A stretch of DNA of 64,000 bases. Source: a bacterium (GTDB taxonomy: Bacteria > Sysuimicrobiota > Sysuimicrobiia > Sysuimicrobiales > Segetimicrobiaceae). The DNA lies in contig DATGFS010000048.1 in assembly GCA_035308905.1 (NCBI GenBank), forward strand, positions 185,422 to 249,421. Reading direction: 5' to 3'. Positions 24,972 through 33,673 of this stretch are shown one piece after another. Numbering within the stretch: the stretch's first letter is position 1; each line of letters opens with the position of its first letter. The notes beneath the pieces are model-generated. The model did not search any database. It was not told the DNA's origin and saw only the letters and a list, made by a program, of their open reading frames with translations. Position numbers and translations under genes: made by a program.

Positions 24972-25177
24972 CCGCGCGCCCCCTGGGCGGGCGGCGCCGC
25001 GATGTCTTGCGCGGATCGGAGCGGCGGCATGTGCCGCTCCTTGGCGCGTATTCTAACAGACAGGAAGAACGCCGACAAAGAAACAATAGTCCAATTGTTG
25101 CGTAAGAGGAGCGGCTCCGGCTCAAAGAGCGGCACGGCGCCCGCGAACCACCGTCCCACACCGAGGAGGTAAGGCGT

Positions 25178-26239
25178 TTGGGCACGTTCATCGACCTTTC
25201 AAGCGACACCGCGACCAGACCGTCCGAAGGGATGCGCGAGTTCATGCTGCGCGCCCCCGTGGGCGACGAGCAGAAACTCGAAGACCCATCGGTCAACGCG
25301 CTTCAGGAGCGCGTCGCGGCGCTCCTCGGCAAGGAGCAGGCCTGGTATCTCCCGTCGGCGACGATGGCGAACGAGATCGCGGTCAAGGTCCACACCAAGC
25401 CCGGCGACGAGGTGGTCATCGACCGGACCGCGCACATCGTGAACGCCGAAGCCGGCGGTCCGGCGCTGCTTTCCGGCGTCATGATCTATACGGTCACCGG
25501 CGAGCGCGGCGTGTTTGCCGGCCGCGACGTCGAGGAGGCGATCCGCAAGGACGACCCGCACTGCCAGCGCACCCGGCTCGTTTCGGTCGAGCAAACCTCC
25601 AACGGCGGCGGCGGCACGGTGTGGCCGGTCGCACGGCTCCGCGAGGTCGCCGAGGCGGCGCGGCGGCACAACCTCCGCACGCACATGGACGGGGCCCGGC
25701 TCATGAACGCGGTCGCGGCGTCCGGCGTGCCGGCCGCCGAGCAGACGAAAGGGTACGATTCGGTGACGTTCTGCCTCACGAAGGGCCTCGGCTGTCCCGT
25801 CGGCGCGCTCGTGGCGGGCGACCGCGAGTTCGCCAAGGAGGCGAGGCGCTACAAGCATCTCTTCGGCGGCGCGATGCGGCAGGCCGGGATCATCGCCGCG
25901 GCCGGGCTGTACGCCCTCGACCACAACGTCGACCGGCTTGCCGAGGACCACGCCAACGCCAAGATCCTGGCGCGCGGGCTCGCGGAGATCCCGGGCATCC
26001 GCATCGACGTCGAGCATACCGAGACCAACCTCGTGTTTTTCGACGTCACGGGCCTCGGGATGACGGCGCCCGAGGTGGCGAAGCGCCTCGCCGACGCCGG
26101 CGTGCGGATGGGCGCGACCTCGAAGACGCGGATCCGCGCGGTCACGCATCTCGACGTCTCGCGCGCGGACGTGGAGCGCGCGGTTGCGATCGCGCAGGCG
26201 ACGCTCGGCAAGGTGAAGGCGGGAGCGCCCGGCGGCTAA
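25178..26239 (+). CDS. ltaE: Low-specificity L-threonine aldolase (PLP-dependent)
   Basis: 353 aa fold-type I PLP enzyme that cleaves L-threonine or allo-threonine to glycine and acetaldehyde. Motifs in order: IDLSSDTATRPSEGM at the N-terminus, GDEQKLEDPSVNALQERV, LPSATMANEIAV, THMDGARLMNA with the cofactor-binding Asp, and CLTKGLGCPVG with the Schiff-base Lys near 201. The TTG start at 25178 follows GAGGAGGTAAGGCG. It ends before a bidirectional hairpin and stands alone as a transcription unit. Confidence 0.93.
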   Translation: MGTFIDLSSDTATRPSEGMREFMLRAPVGDEQKLEDPSVNALQERVAALLGKEQAWYLPSATMANEIAVKVHTKPGDEVVIDRTAHIVNAEAGGPALLSGVMIYTVTGERGVFAGRDVEEAIRKDDPHCQRTRLVSVEQTSNGGGGTVWPVARLREVAEAARRHNLRTHMDGARLMNAVAASGVPAAEQTKGYDSVTFCLTKGLGCPVGALVAGDREFAKEARRYKHLFGGAMRQAGIIAAAGLYALDHNVDRLAEDHANAKILARGLAEIPGIRIDVEHTETNLVFFDVTGLGMTAPEVAKRLADAGVRMGATSKTRIRAVTHLDVSRADVERAVAIAQATLGKVKAGAPGG

Positions 26240-26267
26240 GGGCGTCCGGCATCGGCGGAAACGGTTC

Positions 26268-26295
26268 GGGCCCGGCGGCTGTGGCCGCCGGGCCC
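26268..26295. terminator. Bidirectional GC-rich terminator hairpin
   Basis: GGGCCCGGCGGC and GCCGCCGGGCCC form a perfect 12-base stem with a TGTG loop between the convergent threonine aldolase and ferredoxin genes. It lacks a U-tract on either side, as is common in GC-rich genomes. Confidence 0.7.
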
Positions 26296-26320
26296 GCGTC
26301 GTTCAGCCGCCCGGAGAGAT

Positions 26321-26614
26321 TTAGGGGTTGCGGCCGTGCTTGGCCGCGAACTCTTCCTTGCTCATCTTGAAATAGTCGGCGTTGATCTCGTTGAAGTTCT
26401 TCCACTGGTCGGGTACGTCCGCTTCGGCGAAGATCGCCGTCACCGGACACACCGACTCGCACGCCCCGCAGTCGATGCACTCGTCCGGGTGGATGTAGAG
26501 CATCACTTCGCCCTGATCCTCGTCCGTCTTGGGGTGGATGCAGTCCACCGGGCAGACTTCCACGCACGAACGGTCTTTGACGTTGATGCAGGGCTCGGTG
26601 ATCGTGTAGGTCAT
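26321..26614 (-). CDS. fdxA: Seven-iron type ferredoxin (FdxA-like)
   Basis: 97 aa electron carrier. The first cluster motif [17 protein letters not shown] matches the 3Fe-4S/4Fe-4S pattern of FdxA. The second, [13 protein letters not shown], supplies the other ligands. The C-terminal extension ([20 protein letters not shown]) is typical of this group. The start at 26614 follows GGAGG nine bases upstream. A likely partner is the KorAB ferredoxin oxidoreductase of this window, and possibly complex I, though neither is shown directly. Confidence 0.93.
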   Translation of the reverse strand: MTYTITEPCINVKDRSCVEVCPVDCIHPKTDEDQGEVMLYIHPDECIDCGACESVCPVTAIFAEADVPDQWKNFNEINADYFKMSKEEFAAKHGRNP

Positions 26615-26661
26615 CCTACGTGCCTCCTTCTCTCCCTCGGGGACTCCCGTTGCCGACCCCA

Positions 26662-26690
26662 ATTATACCCCGAGGTTTCCGCAATGTCCT
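26662..26690 (-). promoter_or_regulatory. Promoter of the ferredoxin gene
   Basis: On the minus strand a perfect TATAAT (plus coordinates 26662-26667) lies 48 bases before the fdxA ATG. The matching -35 position reads AGGACA (26685-26690) with a 17-base spacer, a partial match to TTGACA. The strong -10 stands out in this GC-rich sequence. Confidence 0.55.
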
Positions 26691-26820
26691 CCAGGGTTGC
26701 CGGGAGGTAGTGAGTCAGTTGGAATGGATTCCTGCCGGCCGGGCCCAAGGGTTCATCCGTGTTGCGTCGAACAAGGGGAGCCAACGCTCTTCCGATGCGG
26801 CGGGAAACAGACAAACCCAC

Positions 26821-27837
26821 ATGACTTCGGATTCCGCCAAGAGCCGCGACCTCATGCCAGGATCCGACAACTCCCGTGTCACCGACGCAATGTTTGATGC
26901 CGGGTCCGACAATCGGGCCATCCCGGAGCAAATCCCACGCACGCGGGTGCCGGCGCTCGACGCGATCCTCGGCCGGCCATTCAAAGTTCTCGATGACGGC
27001 TTCGTCCGCGTGCTCGACTACATGGGCGACGATACCGCGGTTGTGCAGGCCGCGCGCATCTCCTACGGCGCCGGGACTAAGCAGATCCATCAGGACCGCG
27101 GTCTGATCCGTTATTTGATGCGTCACAGACACTCGACCCCTTACGAAATGTGTGACATCAAGTTCCACGTACGCGTGCCGATGGATACATGGCGGCAGTG
27201 GATCCGACATAGAACTAGCTCGACGAACGAGTACAGCACTCGCTATTCCGTCGCCATCGACGCGACGCAGCAGACGCCGCCCGACCGGTGGCGCGCGCAG
27301 TCGGCGCTCAACCGCCAGGGCAGCAGCGGCACGCTGCCGGTCGAGATCGGGGAGAAGCTGTCCGCCGCTGAGCGCGCGCTCCAGGACGAGGCCCGGCGCG
27401 TCTACGAGGAACGGCTCGCCGCCGGCGTCGCGCGCGAACAGGCCCGCAAAGACCTGCCGCTGTCCACGTACACCGAGGCGTACTGGAAGATCAACCTGCA
27501 CAACCTGCTCCACTTCCTCGATCTGCGCATGGACGATCACGCGCAGGAGGAGATCCGGACCTACGCCCGCGTGATCGGCGAGGAGATCGTCGCCGCGTGG
27601 GTGCCGATCGTGTGGGAGGCCTTTCTCGACTACCGGCGCCGGGCGCTGCACCTCTCCGGCATCGAAGCCGAGTTGATCCGCCTGCTCAACATGAACGACC
27701 GCGCCGGCGCGATCGCCGCCGCGGAACGGCACGGCCTGCTCGCGCGGCGCAAGGACGGGAGTCTCGCGCGCAATCGCGAACGCGCGGAGCTCGAAGCAAA
27801 GCTCGCCGCGCTCGGTCTCACGGCGCCCTGGGCCTGA
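26821..27837 (+). CDS. thyX: FAD-dependent thymidylate synthase ThyX
   Basis: 338 aa. Makes dTMP from dUMP with methylenetetrahydrofolate, FAD and NADPH. The ThyX signature RHRTSSTNEYSTRY is at about residue 129 (consensus RHRxxSxNExSxRY). The FAD/dUMP-binding segments LMRHRHSTPYEM and YWKINLHNLLHFLDLRMD are intact, and the C-terminus is longer than in small ThyX proteins. ATG 26821 is used; ATG 26854 and 26890 are alternatives, since no strong ribosome-binding site picks one. It is divergent from fdxA. No classical thyA is seen in the window. Confidence 0.95.
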   Translation: MTSDSAKSRDLMPGSDNSRVTDAMFDAGSDNRAIPEQIPRTRVPALDAILGRPFKVLDDGFVRVLDYMGDDTAVVQAARISYGAGTKQIHQDRGLIRYLMRHRHSTPYEMCDIKFHVRVPMDTWRQWIRHRTSSTNEYSTRYSVAIDATQQTPPDRWRAQSALNRQGSSGTLPVEIGEKLSAAERALQDEARRVYEERLAAGVAREQARKDLPLSTYTEAYWKINLHNLLHFLDLRMDDHAQEEIRTYARVIGEEIVAAWVPIVWEAFLDYRRRALHLSGIEAELIRLLNMNDRAGAIAAAERHGLLARRKDGSLARNRERAELEAKLAALGLTAPWA

Positions 27838-27917
27838 TCGCGCGTTCGAACGCGTCCTTTCTCGTTCGGCGGCGTCCGTGGTATCATGGCGTCGTCCCCG
27901 TTATGAAGGAGGATATG

Positions 27918-28589
27918 GTGATTCCGAACCCCGATTCCGGCGCGCGGCCGGAACGCCCCGCGAAGCCGGGAGTGGATGCGCTGTTGTCCGATCCCGAATC
28001 CCTGTACCGGCACATCCGCACCGTGCTCGACCGTCCCCGCCAGATCTCGCCGCTCGGCGCGGGCCTGCGGCGCGCCGCGGTGCTGCTGCCGCTCGTCGTG
28101 ACACAAGCCGGGCCGGCGCTCGTCCTGACCCAGCGCACCGATCAGGTCGAACATCACAAAGGGCAGATCTCGTTTCCAGGGGGCGCGCTCGACAACGGCG
28201 AGGAGCCGCTCGCGGGCGCGCTCCGCGAAACGCATGAGGAGATCGGCGTCCCTCCGTCCGACGTGCGGGTGCTCGGCGGGCTCGACGACGAGGAGGCGGC
28301 CATTTCCGGGTTCATGGTGTCGCCGTTCGTGGCGGCGCTGCCGTATCCGGCGCGCCTGCGCGTCAGCGAGGACGAGGTGCACGCCGTGATCGTCGTGACG
28401 TTGCGCACGCTCCTCGATCCGCGCAACGTGCGGGCGGAGTTGTATCGCCGGCCGCGCGGCGACAGCGTCGTGATGTACTATTATCAGGCAGGGTCCAGCG
28501 TGATCTGGGGCGCCACGGGGCGGATTGTGGCGCGGTTTCTTGAAGCGGTCTTCGACGTGCCGCTGGTCCAGGCGGGCAGCGCCCGGTAG
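27918..28589 (+). CDS. Nudix hydrolase, CoA pyrophosphatase type
   Basis: 223 aa. A perfect Nudix box is present (GALDNGEEPLAGAL followed by RETHEEIGV). It is preceded by LTQRTDQVEHHKGQISFPGG, the NudL/CoAse signature. The enzyme hydrolyses CoA or acyl-CoA to phosphopantetheine and 3',5'-ADP. GTG 27918 is preferred because AAGGAGG lies five bases upstream; ATG 27903 and 27915 are in frame but badly spaced. It is followed six bases later by a phosphoesterase gene, beginning a run of closely packed genes to 30981. Confidence 0.9.
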   Translation: MIPNPDSGARPERPAKPGVDALLSDPESLYRHIRTVLDRPRQISPLGAGLRRAAVLLPLVVTQAGPALVLTQRTDQVEHHKGQISFPGGALDNGEEPLAGALRETHEEIGVPPSDVRVLGGLDDEEAAISGFMVSPFVAALPYPARLRVSEDEVHAVIVVTLRTLLDPRNVRAELYRRPRGDSVVMYYYQAGSSVIWGATGRIVARFLEAVFDVPLVQAGSAR

Positions 28590-28595
28590 GAGACA

Positions 28596-29291
28596 ATGCG
28601 GGTCGCGATCTTCTCGGACGTACACGGGAACGCGGCCGCCCTCGAGGCGGTGCTGGCGGACATCGGCGCCCGCGGGCCCTTCGACCGCATCCTGAACGGC
28701 GGCGACTTTGCGTTCGGCGGCCCGCGCCCCCGGGAGGCCGTGGAGCGGCTGATCGAGACCGGTTACCCGGCGGTGATCGGCAACACGGATGAGATGGTCG
28801 CGGCCTCGCCCGAGGGGGCGGTCGGCGCCGTCGCGGCCTGGGCCCGGACGCGGCTCACGCCGGAGCAGGTGGACTGGCTCCGTGCACTACCGCGGCTGCG
28901 GCGGATCGAGCCGCCCGGCGGACCGCCGCTGGTGCTGGTGCACGCGACGCCCTGGTCGACCACCGACATGATCGACCCCGCGTCGCCGGCGGCGACCGTG
29001 ACACGCGCGTTCGAACAGGCGGAGACACGGACGCTGGTCTACGGGCACATTCACCGCGCCTATATTCGTGAGGTGGCCGGCGGGCTGATCGTGAACGCCG
29101 GCAGCGTCGGGTTTCCGTTCGACGGCGATCCGCGGCCGGCGTGGGCGGTCCTGACGCTCGAGCGCGGGGCGTGGCGGGCCGAGATCGTGCGCACCGAGTA
29201 CGATCGCGAGGGGGCCGCCCAGGACCTGCTGACGAGCGATCATCCGGACGCGGAAACCTTTGCGCGCCGCGTGCGCACCGCCCGCCTGTGA
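28596..29291 (+). CDS. Metallophosphoesterase (YfcE/calcineurin-like)
   Basis: 231 aa dimetal phosphoesterase. Motifs in order: IFSDVHGN, NGGDFAFGG, VIGNTDE, LVHATPW, VYGHIHRA, with the last His pair and VNAGSVGFP at the end. The compact single-domain form and metal ligands suggest a phosphodiesterase or phosphatase of unknown substrate. It overlaps the next gene as GTGA. Confidence 0.88.
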   Translation: MRVAIFSDVHGNAAALEAVLADIGARGPFDRILNGGDFAFGGPRPREAVERLIETGYPAVIGNTDEMVAASPEGAVGAVAAWARTRLTPEQVDWLRALPRLRRIEPPGGPPLVLVHATPWSTTDMIDPASPAATVTRAFEQAETRTLVYGHIHRAYIREVAGGLIVNAGSVGFPFDGDPRPAWAVLTLERGAWRAEIVRTEYDREGAAQDLLTSDHPDAETFARRVRTARL

Positions 29292-30151
29292 CGGCGATGG
29301 CCCCGAACGCGCGCCCGGATTACCACATCCACCTCGAACGCGGTCCCTGGACGCTCGAGTGGCTGGAGCGCTTCGTCGAGACGGCGCGATCGCGCGGGCT
29401 CACCGAGATCGGCTTCAGCGAGCACCCGCACAGGTTTCGCGAGTGCCGCGCCATGTATCCGCCGCGCGACGCGGTGTCGGGGTGGGTTGACGAGCAGTGC
29501 ACCGAATCGCTCGACGACTACCTGCGGCTCGTCGAGGCGGCCCGCAAGGCGGGGCTGCCGGTGAAGGTCGCGCTCGAATGGGACTACCTGCCCGGCTACG
29601 AGCGCGAGCTCGAGCGGTTGATGGGCCTCTATCCCTGGGACTACGCGATCGGGTCGGTGCACTGGATCCCGCCGGAAGAGCGCGGCGGGATGTGGTGGGG
29701 CTTCGACGACCTGTCGCGCGCCGAGGAGTGGACGCGCCGCGACGTGCTCGACGCCTACCGGCAGTACTTTGCGCTGATCGCCGCGGCGGCCGGTACGCGC
29801 TTCTTCGACTTCATCGGACATGCGGACGTGATCAAGGTGTGCGGGTACCGTCCCGCCGCGGACATCCTCGACCAGTACGAGGCGGCCGCGGAGGCCTTTG
29901 GCCGCGCCGGCGTGTGCGCGGAGATCAACACCGCCGGGCTGCGGAAGCCGGTGGGCGAGTTGTATCCGGCGCCGGCGTTTCTGGCCGCCTGCCGCCGGGC
30001 CGGCGTCCCGACGCTCATCAACTCCGATGCGCACACGCCCGAGGATGTCGGCCGGGACTTCGACCGCGCCGCCGCGCTGGCGCATGCCGCGGGGTACGGC
30101 GAGGTGGCGACGTTCGCCGGGCGGCAGCGCACGATGGTGCCGCTGCCGTGA
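29288..30151 (+). CDS. PHP-domain histidinol-phosphatase family protein
   Basis: 287 aa with PHP metal-binding motifs YHIHLER, FSEHPHRF, EWDYLPGYE, IGSVHWIP, FIGHADVIK and NSDAHTPEDVG. This matches the HisJ/K-type histidinol-phosphatases, which release phosphate from histidinol phosphate. No other histidine biosynthesis gene is near, so a different phosphate ester cannot be ruled out. GTG 29288 overlaps the upstream stop (GTGA); ATG 29297 is an alternative three codons later. Confidence 0.85.
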   Translation: MTAMAPNARPDYHIHLERGPWTLEWLERFVETARSRGLTEIGFSEHPHRFRECRAMYPPRDAVSGWVDEQCTESLDDYLRLVEAARKAGLPVKVALEWDYLPGYERELERLMGLYPWDYAIGSVHWIPPEERGGMWWGFDDLSRAEEWTRRDVLDAYRQYFALIAAAAGTRFFDFIGHADVIKVCGYRPAADILDQYEAAAEAFGRAGVCAEINTAGLRKPVGELYPAPAFLAACRRAGVPTLINSDAHTPEDVGRDFDRAAALAHAAGYGEVATFAGRQRTMVPLP

Positions 30152-30981
30152 GCGCTCCGCGCGGGAGCGGCCGCGGCGAAGACGAGGGCGGCGACGCGGC
30201 GGCTCTCGCCCGCCGCCTGAACGAAGCGCGGTTCACCGCCACGGCGCGCGCGTATTCGTCGAGTTCGGTCGCCGAGCGGCGCGACGAGAACGCGGCGCTG
30301 CTCCGCCTGGCGGCGCCGGCTCCGGACGACCGGGCGCTCGACGTCGCCTGCGGCCCGGGAGCGGTGCTCGCGACGCTGGCGCCTTTCGTGCGGCACGCGG
30401 CCGGGGTCGATGTCACCGCCGCGATGCTGGAGCAGGCGCGGCGCCGGCTTCGGGATCTCTCCACCTCTACGCCCGTCGGGGCGGTGTCGCTGGTCCGGGG
30501 CGCCGCGGAGCACCTGCCGTTTCGGGACGGGGTATTTTCTCTCGCGGTGACCACCTACGCGCTGCACCACTTCGGCGAGCCGCGCGTGGTCGTGCGGGAG
30601 ATGGTGCGCGTCGTCGGGTCGGGCGGACGGGTGATCATCGGCGACCTCGTCGGCGCGGACGACGACGGCGCGCGGGCGCTGCAGAACGAGATCGAGCGGC
30701 TGCGCGATCCCGCGCACATGAAGATGCACAGCGCGCGAGAGATCGAGGGGCTGCTCGCCGGCGAGGGCTTGACCGTCACCGGCCGCGCCGCGGGGGCGAC
30801 GGGCCGGGAGTTGGGCGAGTGGCTGCGCCTGGCCCACACGCCGCCGGACCGTGCGGCGCTGGTCCGCGGCCGGCTGCTGGAGACGCTCCCGGACGACCGC
30901 GCCGGCATGAACGCGTCCCTCGACGGCGACGCCGTGCGATTCATCCACCGCTGGGGGATCGTGGCCGCGCGAAAGCCCTAA
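30148..30981 (+). CDS. Class I SAM-dependent methyltransferase
   Basis: 277 aa with the UbiE/COQ5-like pattern: SSVAERRDENAALLRLA, motif I LDVACGPGAVLATLA, the acidic AGVDVTAAMLEQAR, post-I region GAAEHLPFRDGVF, and the YALHHFGEPRVVVREMVRV segment. The substrate is unknown. The GTG start overlaps the previous stop, so it closes the Nudix-phosphoesterase-PHP operon. Confidence 0.85.
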   Translation: MSAPRGSGRGEDEGGDAAALARRLNEARFTATARAYSSSSVAERRDENAALLRLAAPAPDDRALDVACGPGAVLATLAPFVRHAAGVDVTAAMLEQARRRLRDLSTSTPVGAVSLVRGAAEHLPFRDGVFSLAVTTYALHHFGEPRVVVREMVRVVGSGGRVIIGDLVGADDDGARALQNEIERLRDPAHMKMHSAREIEGLLAGEGLTVTGRAAGATGRELGEWLRLAHTPPDRAALVRGRLLETLPDDRAGMNASLDGDAVRFIHRWGIVAARKP

Positions 30982-31018
30982 CATCAAAGCATAACAACAT
31001 CTTAACGCCGAACATCCC

Positions 31019-31045
31019 CGCCCGATCGGGCGTTCCTGGTATACT
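31019..31045 (+). promoter_or_regulatory. Palindromic operator beside the -10 of the MerR-like gene
   Basis: A perfect 14-base palindrome CGCCCGATCGGGCG (31019-31032) lies eight bases before TATACT (31040-31045), which is the likely -10. MerR-type regulators bind palindromes between -35 and -10, and the gene just downstream encodes such a protein, so autoregulation is plausible. Confidence 0.5.
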
Positions 31046-31083
31046 AGCCGGTACATCGCTCATCGTTGGGGGCGTGGTTTGCT

Positions 31084-31518
31084 ATGGGCCATCTCACCGC
31101 ACCGCTGCTGCAACCGCGCGTCGTCGCCGACATGATCGGGCTGTCGCCCGCCTCGTTGCGGCGCTGGGACGCGGCGCTGCTGCCGGGCGCCGACCGGCGT
31201 CCGCGGCGTTACTCCTGGGCGGAAGTGGAGATCCTCCAGCGCGCCGTCCATCAGGCCTCGGGCCGAGGAGGCACCCCCGCGGCGTTCCAGGGCATGCGTG
31301 CCGTCCCGTCGCCGCGCGCAGGAGGCGCATCTTTGGCCCTGGGCCTAGGGCGTGAGCCGAAGACGCCCGCAGGCCCAGACGCGGCCGGAGGTCCTGCGCC
31401 AGACCGGGCAAGAGGCCGCGCGCGGGCCACCGGGCGGCGCCGCCGGGCCCGGCGCAGCATCGTGATCGTCGGCCTTCCGCGAAGCGCCCGCCGGCGCGAG
31501 CGCCGCGCGCCGCACTGA
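31084..31518 (+). CDS. MerR-like DNA-binding protein containing an inserted palindromic repeat
   Basis: 144 aa. Residues 1-55 form a winged-helix of the MerR type (VVADMIGLSPASLRRWDAAL, RRPRRYSWAEVEILQRAV). From about residue 79 the frame runs through a 94-base palindromic repeat encoding GGASLALGLGREPKTPAGPD, and then an Arg-rich tail. The effector-binding domain of true MerR proteins is absent, so it may be a short regulator. It lies 29 bases upstream of the cysteine desulfurase, suggesting control of Fe-S supply, although that is inference. Confidence 0.65.
   Translation: MGHLTAPLLQPRVVADMIGLSPASLRRWDAALLPGADRRPRRYSWAEVEILQRAVHQASGRGGTPAAFQGMRAVPSPRAGGASLALGLGREPKTPAGPDAAGGPAPDRARGRARATGRRRRARRSIVIVGLPRSARRRERRAPH
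31318..31411. repeat. Palindromic in-frame repeat, copy A (94 bp)
   Basis: Counted by eye, this 94-base segment matches 61488-61581 at 85 of 94 positions with no gap. It opens GCAGGAGGCGCATCTTTGGC. Its centre folds: TCTTTGGC (31330-31337) can pair with GCCGAAGA (31356-31363), and inside that GCCCT pairs with AGGGC. It ends with a GGCCGGAGGTC arm and AGACCGGGCAA. It lies inside the MerR-like ORF in the reading frame that gives the same peptide as copy B. Confidence 0.75.
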
Positions 31519-31547
31519 CGGCGGACCACCCCGCGGAGAACGACCGC

Positions 31548-32702
31548 ATGAGGGTGTACCTCGACTACGCGGCCACGACGCCGGTAGACCTGCGCGTGCT
31601 CCAGGCGATGCTGCCGTACTTCACCGAGCACCCCGGCAACGCGAGCAGTCTGCACGGGTTTGGCCAGGAGGCGCGCGCCGCGGTCGACCGCGCCCGCGTC
31701 GAGGTGGCCTCGCTCCTCGGCGCGCGTCCGGGCGAGATCGTGTTTACCAGCGGCGCCACCGAAGCGGACAATCTGGCGGTCGTCGGCGTCGGCTCGGCCC
31801 CGTCTGCGCGGGGCGGTGCGCCCCGTGGCCGGCACATCATCACGTCCGCGATCGAGCACCATGCGGTCCTTGAAGCGTGCCACGTCCTTCAGGAGCGCGG
31901 CTACGAGCTGACCGTCGTCCCGGTCGGGTCTTCGGGCATCGTGGACCCCGACGACGTCCGCCGGGCCGTGCGGCCGGACACGTCGCTCATCTCGATCATG
32001 GCCGCCAACAACGAGATCGGTACGCTGCAGCCGCTCGCGGAAATCGGGACAATCGCGCGCGAGCACGGCGTGCCGTTTCACTCGGACGCCACGCAGTGGG
32101 TCGGCGCCCTGCCGGCGCGCGTCGACGACCTGCGCGTCGATCTCCTGTCGCTCTCCGGACACAAGCGGTACGGACCGAAAGGCGTCGGCGCGCTGTACGT
32201 GCGCACCGGGACGCCGCTCGTTCCGCTGCAGCGCGGAGGCGGGCACGAGCGGGGACGGCGCGGCGGCACGGAAAACGTGCCGGGCATCGTCGGCCTGGGG
32301 GCGGCGCTGCGCATCGCCGGCGTCGAGATGGACGATGAAGCCGAGCGGCTCACCGCGCTGCGCGACCGCCTGATCGCGGGGGCGTTGGCGATTCCGGGCG
32401 TCGTGCTGAACGGCGATCCTGCGCGCCGGCTGCCCAACAACGTCAACCTGTCCGTCGAGGGCACCGACAGCCAGTCGCTCGTCATCGCCCTCGACCTCCG
32501 CGGCGTCGCGGTGAGCGCGGGGTCGGCGTGCTCGTCCGGGACCCTCGAAGCGTCGCACGTGTTGAGCGCGCTCGGGGTGCCGGCGGAACGCGCGATGTCC
32601 GCGGTGCGCCTTACGCTCGGCCGTCCCACCACGACCGTTGAGATCGACGAGGCGCTGGCGACGCTGCGAACGGTAGTGGCGCAGCTCCGGCAGGCCGCGT
32701 AG
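31548..32702 (+). CDS. iscS: Cysteine desulfurase (NifS/IscS family)
   Basis: 384 aa PLP enzyme that takes sulfur from cysteine as an enzyme persulfide. Motifs: YLDYAATTPVD at the N-terminus, FTSGATEADN, SAIEHHAVLE, HSDATQWVG, SGHKRYGPKG with the Schiff-base Lys near 205, and the mobile-loop nucleophile GSACSSGT (Cys about 328). No scaffold gene (iscU, sufU) follows. It could supply sulfur for Fe-S assembly, including complex I just downstream, or for the carrier protein of the riboswitch operon. ATG 31548 is supported by GGAGAACG upstream. Confidence 0.95.
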   Translation: MRVYLDYAATTPVDLRVLQAMLPYFTEHPGNASSLHGFGQEARAAVDRARVEVASLLGARPGEIVFTSGATEADNLAVVGVGSAPSARGGAPRGRHIITSAIEHHAVLEACHVLQERGYELTVVPVGSSGIVDPDDVRRAVRPDTSLISIMAANNEIGTLQPLAEIGTIAREHGVPFHSDATQWVGALPARVDDLRVDLLSLSGHKRYGPKGVGALYVRTGTPLVPLQRGGGHERGRRGGTENVPGIVGLGAALRIAGVEMDDEAERLTALRDRLIAGALAIPGVVLNGDPARRLPNNVNLSVEGTDSQSLVIALDLRGVAVSAGSACSSGTLEASHVLSALGVPAERAMSAVRLTLGRPTTTVEIDEALATLRTVVAQLRQAA

Positions 32703-32745
32703 GCCGCGCCCGGGACGCAGTCCGGCCTCGCCGCCTGAGGCCGCG

Positions 32746-32776
32746 TTGACACACCTTAGCGCTTCTGCAATTATGA
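32746..32776 (+). promoter_or_regulatory. Candidate promoter of the nuo operon
   Basis: A perfect TTGACA at 32746-32751 is followed after 19 bases by TTATGA (32771-32776) in the only A+T-rich stretch between iscS and nuoA. The spacer is long (17 with AATTAT instead). The leader to nuoA would be about 55 bases. Confidence 0.5.
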
Positions 32777-32833
32777 ACTTTGAGCGTCGTCGGGCGCGCC
32801 GCTCACAGCGTTCTCTTCCAGAGGGGCACATCG

Positions 32834-33187
32834 ATGTCGGGCTATATCCCCGTTCTGGTGCACTTCGCGCTCGCGCTTCTCCTCGCCGGCACGCTGATGG
32901 GGCTCCACATGGCGGTCGGAGGCCGGCGCGCGACGCTGCAGAAAGGCCTGCCGTATGAAGCCGGGGTGTGGCCGGCCGGCAGCGCCCGCCGCCGCGTCCC
33001 CGTACGCTACTATCTCATTGCGATGCTCTTCATCCTGTTCGACGTCGAGATCGTCTTTGTCTATCCGTGGGCGGTCTTGGTCCGGGAGCTGGGGCCCGCC
33101 GGAATCGCCGAGATGTTCACGTTCCTCGGGCTGCTCGCAGTCGGCTATCTCTACGTCCTGAAGCGGGGGGCCCTCGAGTGGGAGTGA
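32834..33187 (+). CDS. nuoA: NADH-quinone oxidoreductase subunit A
   Basis: 117 aa, three membrane helices, first gene of the complex I operon. [20 protein letters not shown] matches the conserved loop (usually PYECG; the Cys is Ala-Gly here), then [20 protein letters not shown] is diagnostic. Subunit A lies at the junction of the membrane and peripheral arms near the quinone site. ATG 32834 has GAGGGGC upstream. Confidence 0.96.
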   Translation: MSGYIPVLVHFALALLLAGTLMGLHMAVGGRRATLQKGLPYEAGVWPAGSARRRVPVRYYLIAMLFILFDVEIVFVYPWAVLVRELGPAGIAEMFTFLGLLAVGYLYVLKRGALEWE

Positions 33188-33669
33188 TCCAGTCGGAGCG
33201 CGACGTCGAGCGGAACGTCCTCACGACGACCGTCGACCGGGTGCTCAATTGGGCGCGCGCGGGCTCCGTGTGGCCGGTTCAGTTCGGCCTGGCCTGCTGC
33301 GCGATCGAGATGATTGCGAGCGCCGCCTCGCGCTTCGACATCGCGCGGTACGGGTCAGAGCTGTTCCGTGCCTCGCCCCGGCAGGCCGATCTGATGATCG
33401 TGGCCGGCCGCGTCAGTCAGAAGATGGCGCCGGTCCTGCGGCACATCTACGACCAGATGCTCGAGCCGAAGTGGGTCATCGCGATGGGCGACTGCGCCAG
33501 CACCGGCGGACTCTACAACAACTACGCGGTCGTGCAGGGCGTCGACAAGGTGGTGCCGGTGGACGTCTACATCGCCGGCTGCCCGCCGCGTCCCGAAGCG
33601 CTCCTCCACGGCCTCGGCCTTCTCCAAAATTTGATCGCGCGCGGCGCGACCGCGAGGCAGCTGCGATGA
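33184..33669 (+). CDS. nuoB: NADH-quinone oxidoreductase subunit B
   Basis: 161 aa carrying cluster N2, the last Fe-S centre before quinone. Cysteines: [10 protein letters not shown] (tandem pair), MGDCAS and [14 protein letters not shown] 33184 overlaps the nuoA stop (GTGA); an in-frame GTG at 33178 is possible. The tandem overlaps through the whole cluster support one transcript. Confidence 0.96.
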   Translation: MIQSERDVERNVLTTTVDRVLNWARAGSVWPVQFGLACCAIEMIASAASRFDIARYGSELFRASPRQADLMIVAGRVSQKMAPVLRHIYDQMLEPKWVIAMGDCASTGGLYNNYAVVQGVDKVVPVDVYIAGCPPRPEALLHGLGLLQNLIARGATARQLR

Positions 33670-33673
33670 CATC

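Noticed and set aside
28596-30981. Histidine biosynthesis cluster because of the PHP histidinol-phosphatase
   Set aside because: No other his gene is present; the neighbours are a phosphoesterase and a methyltransferase.
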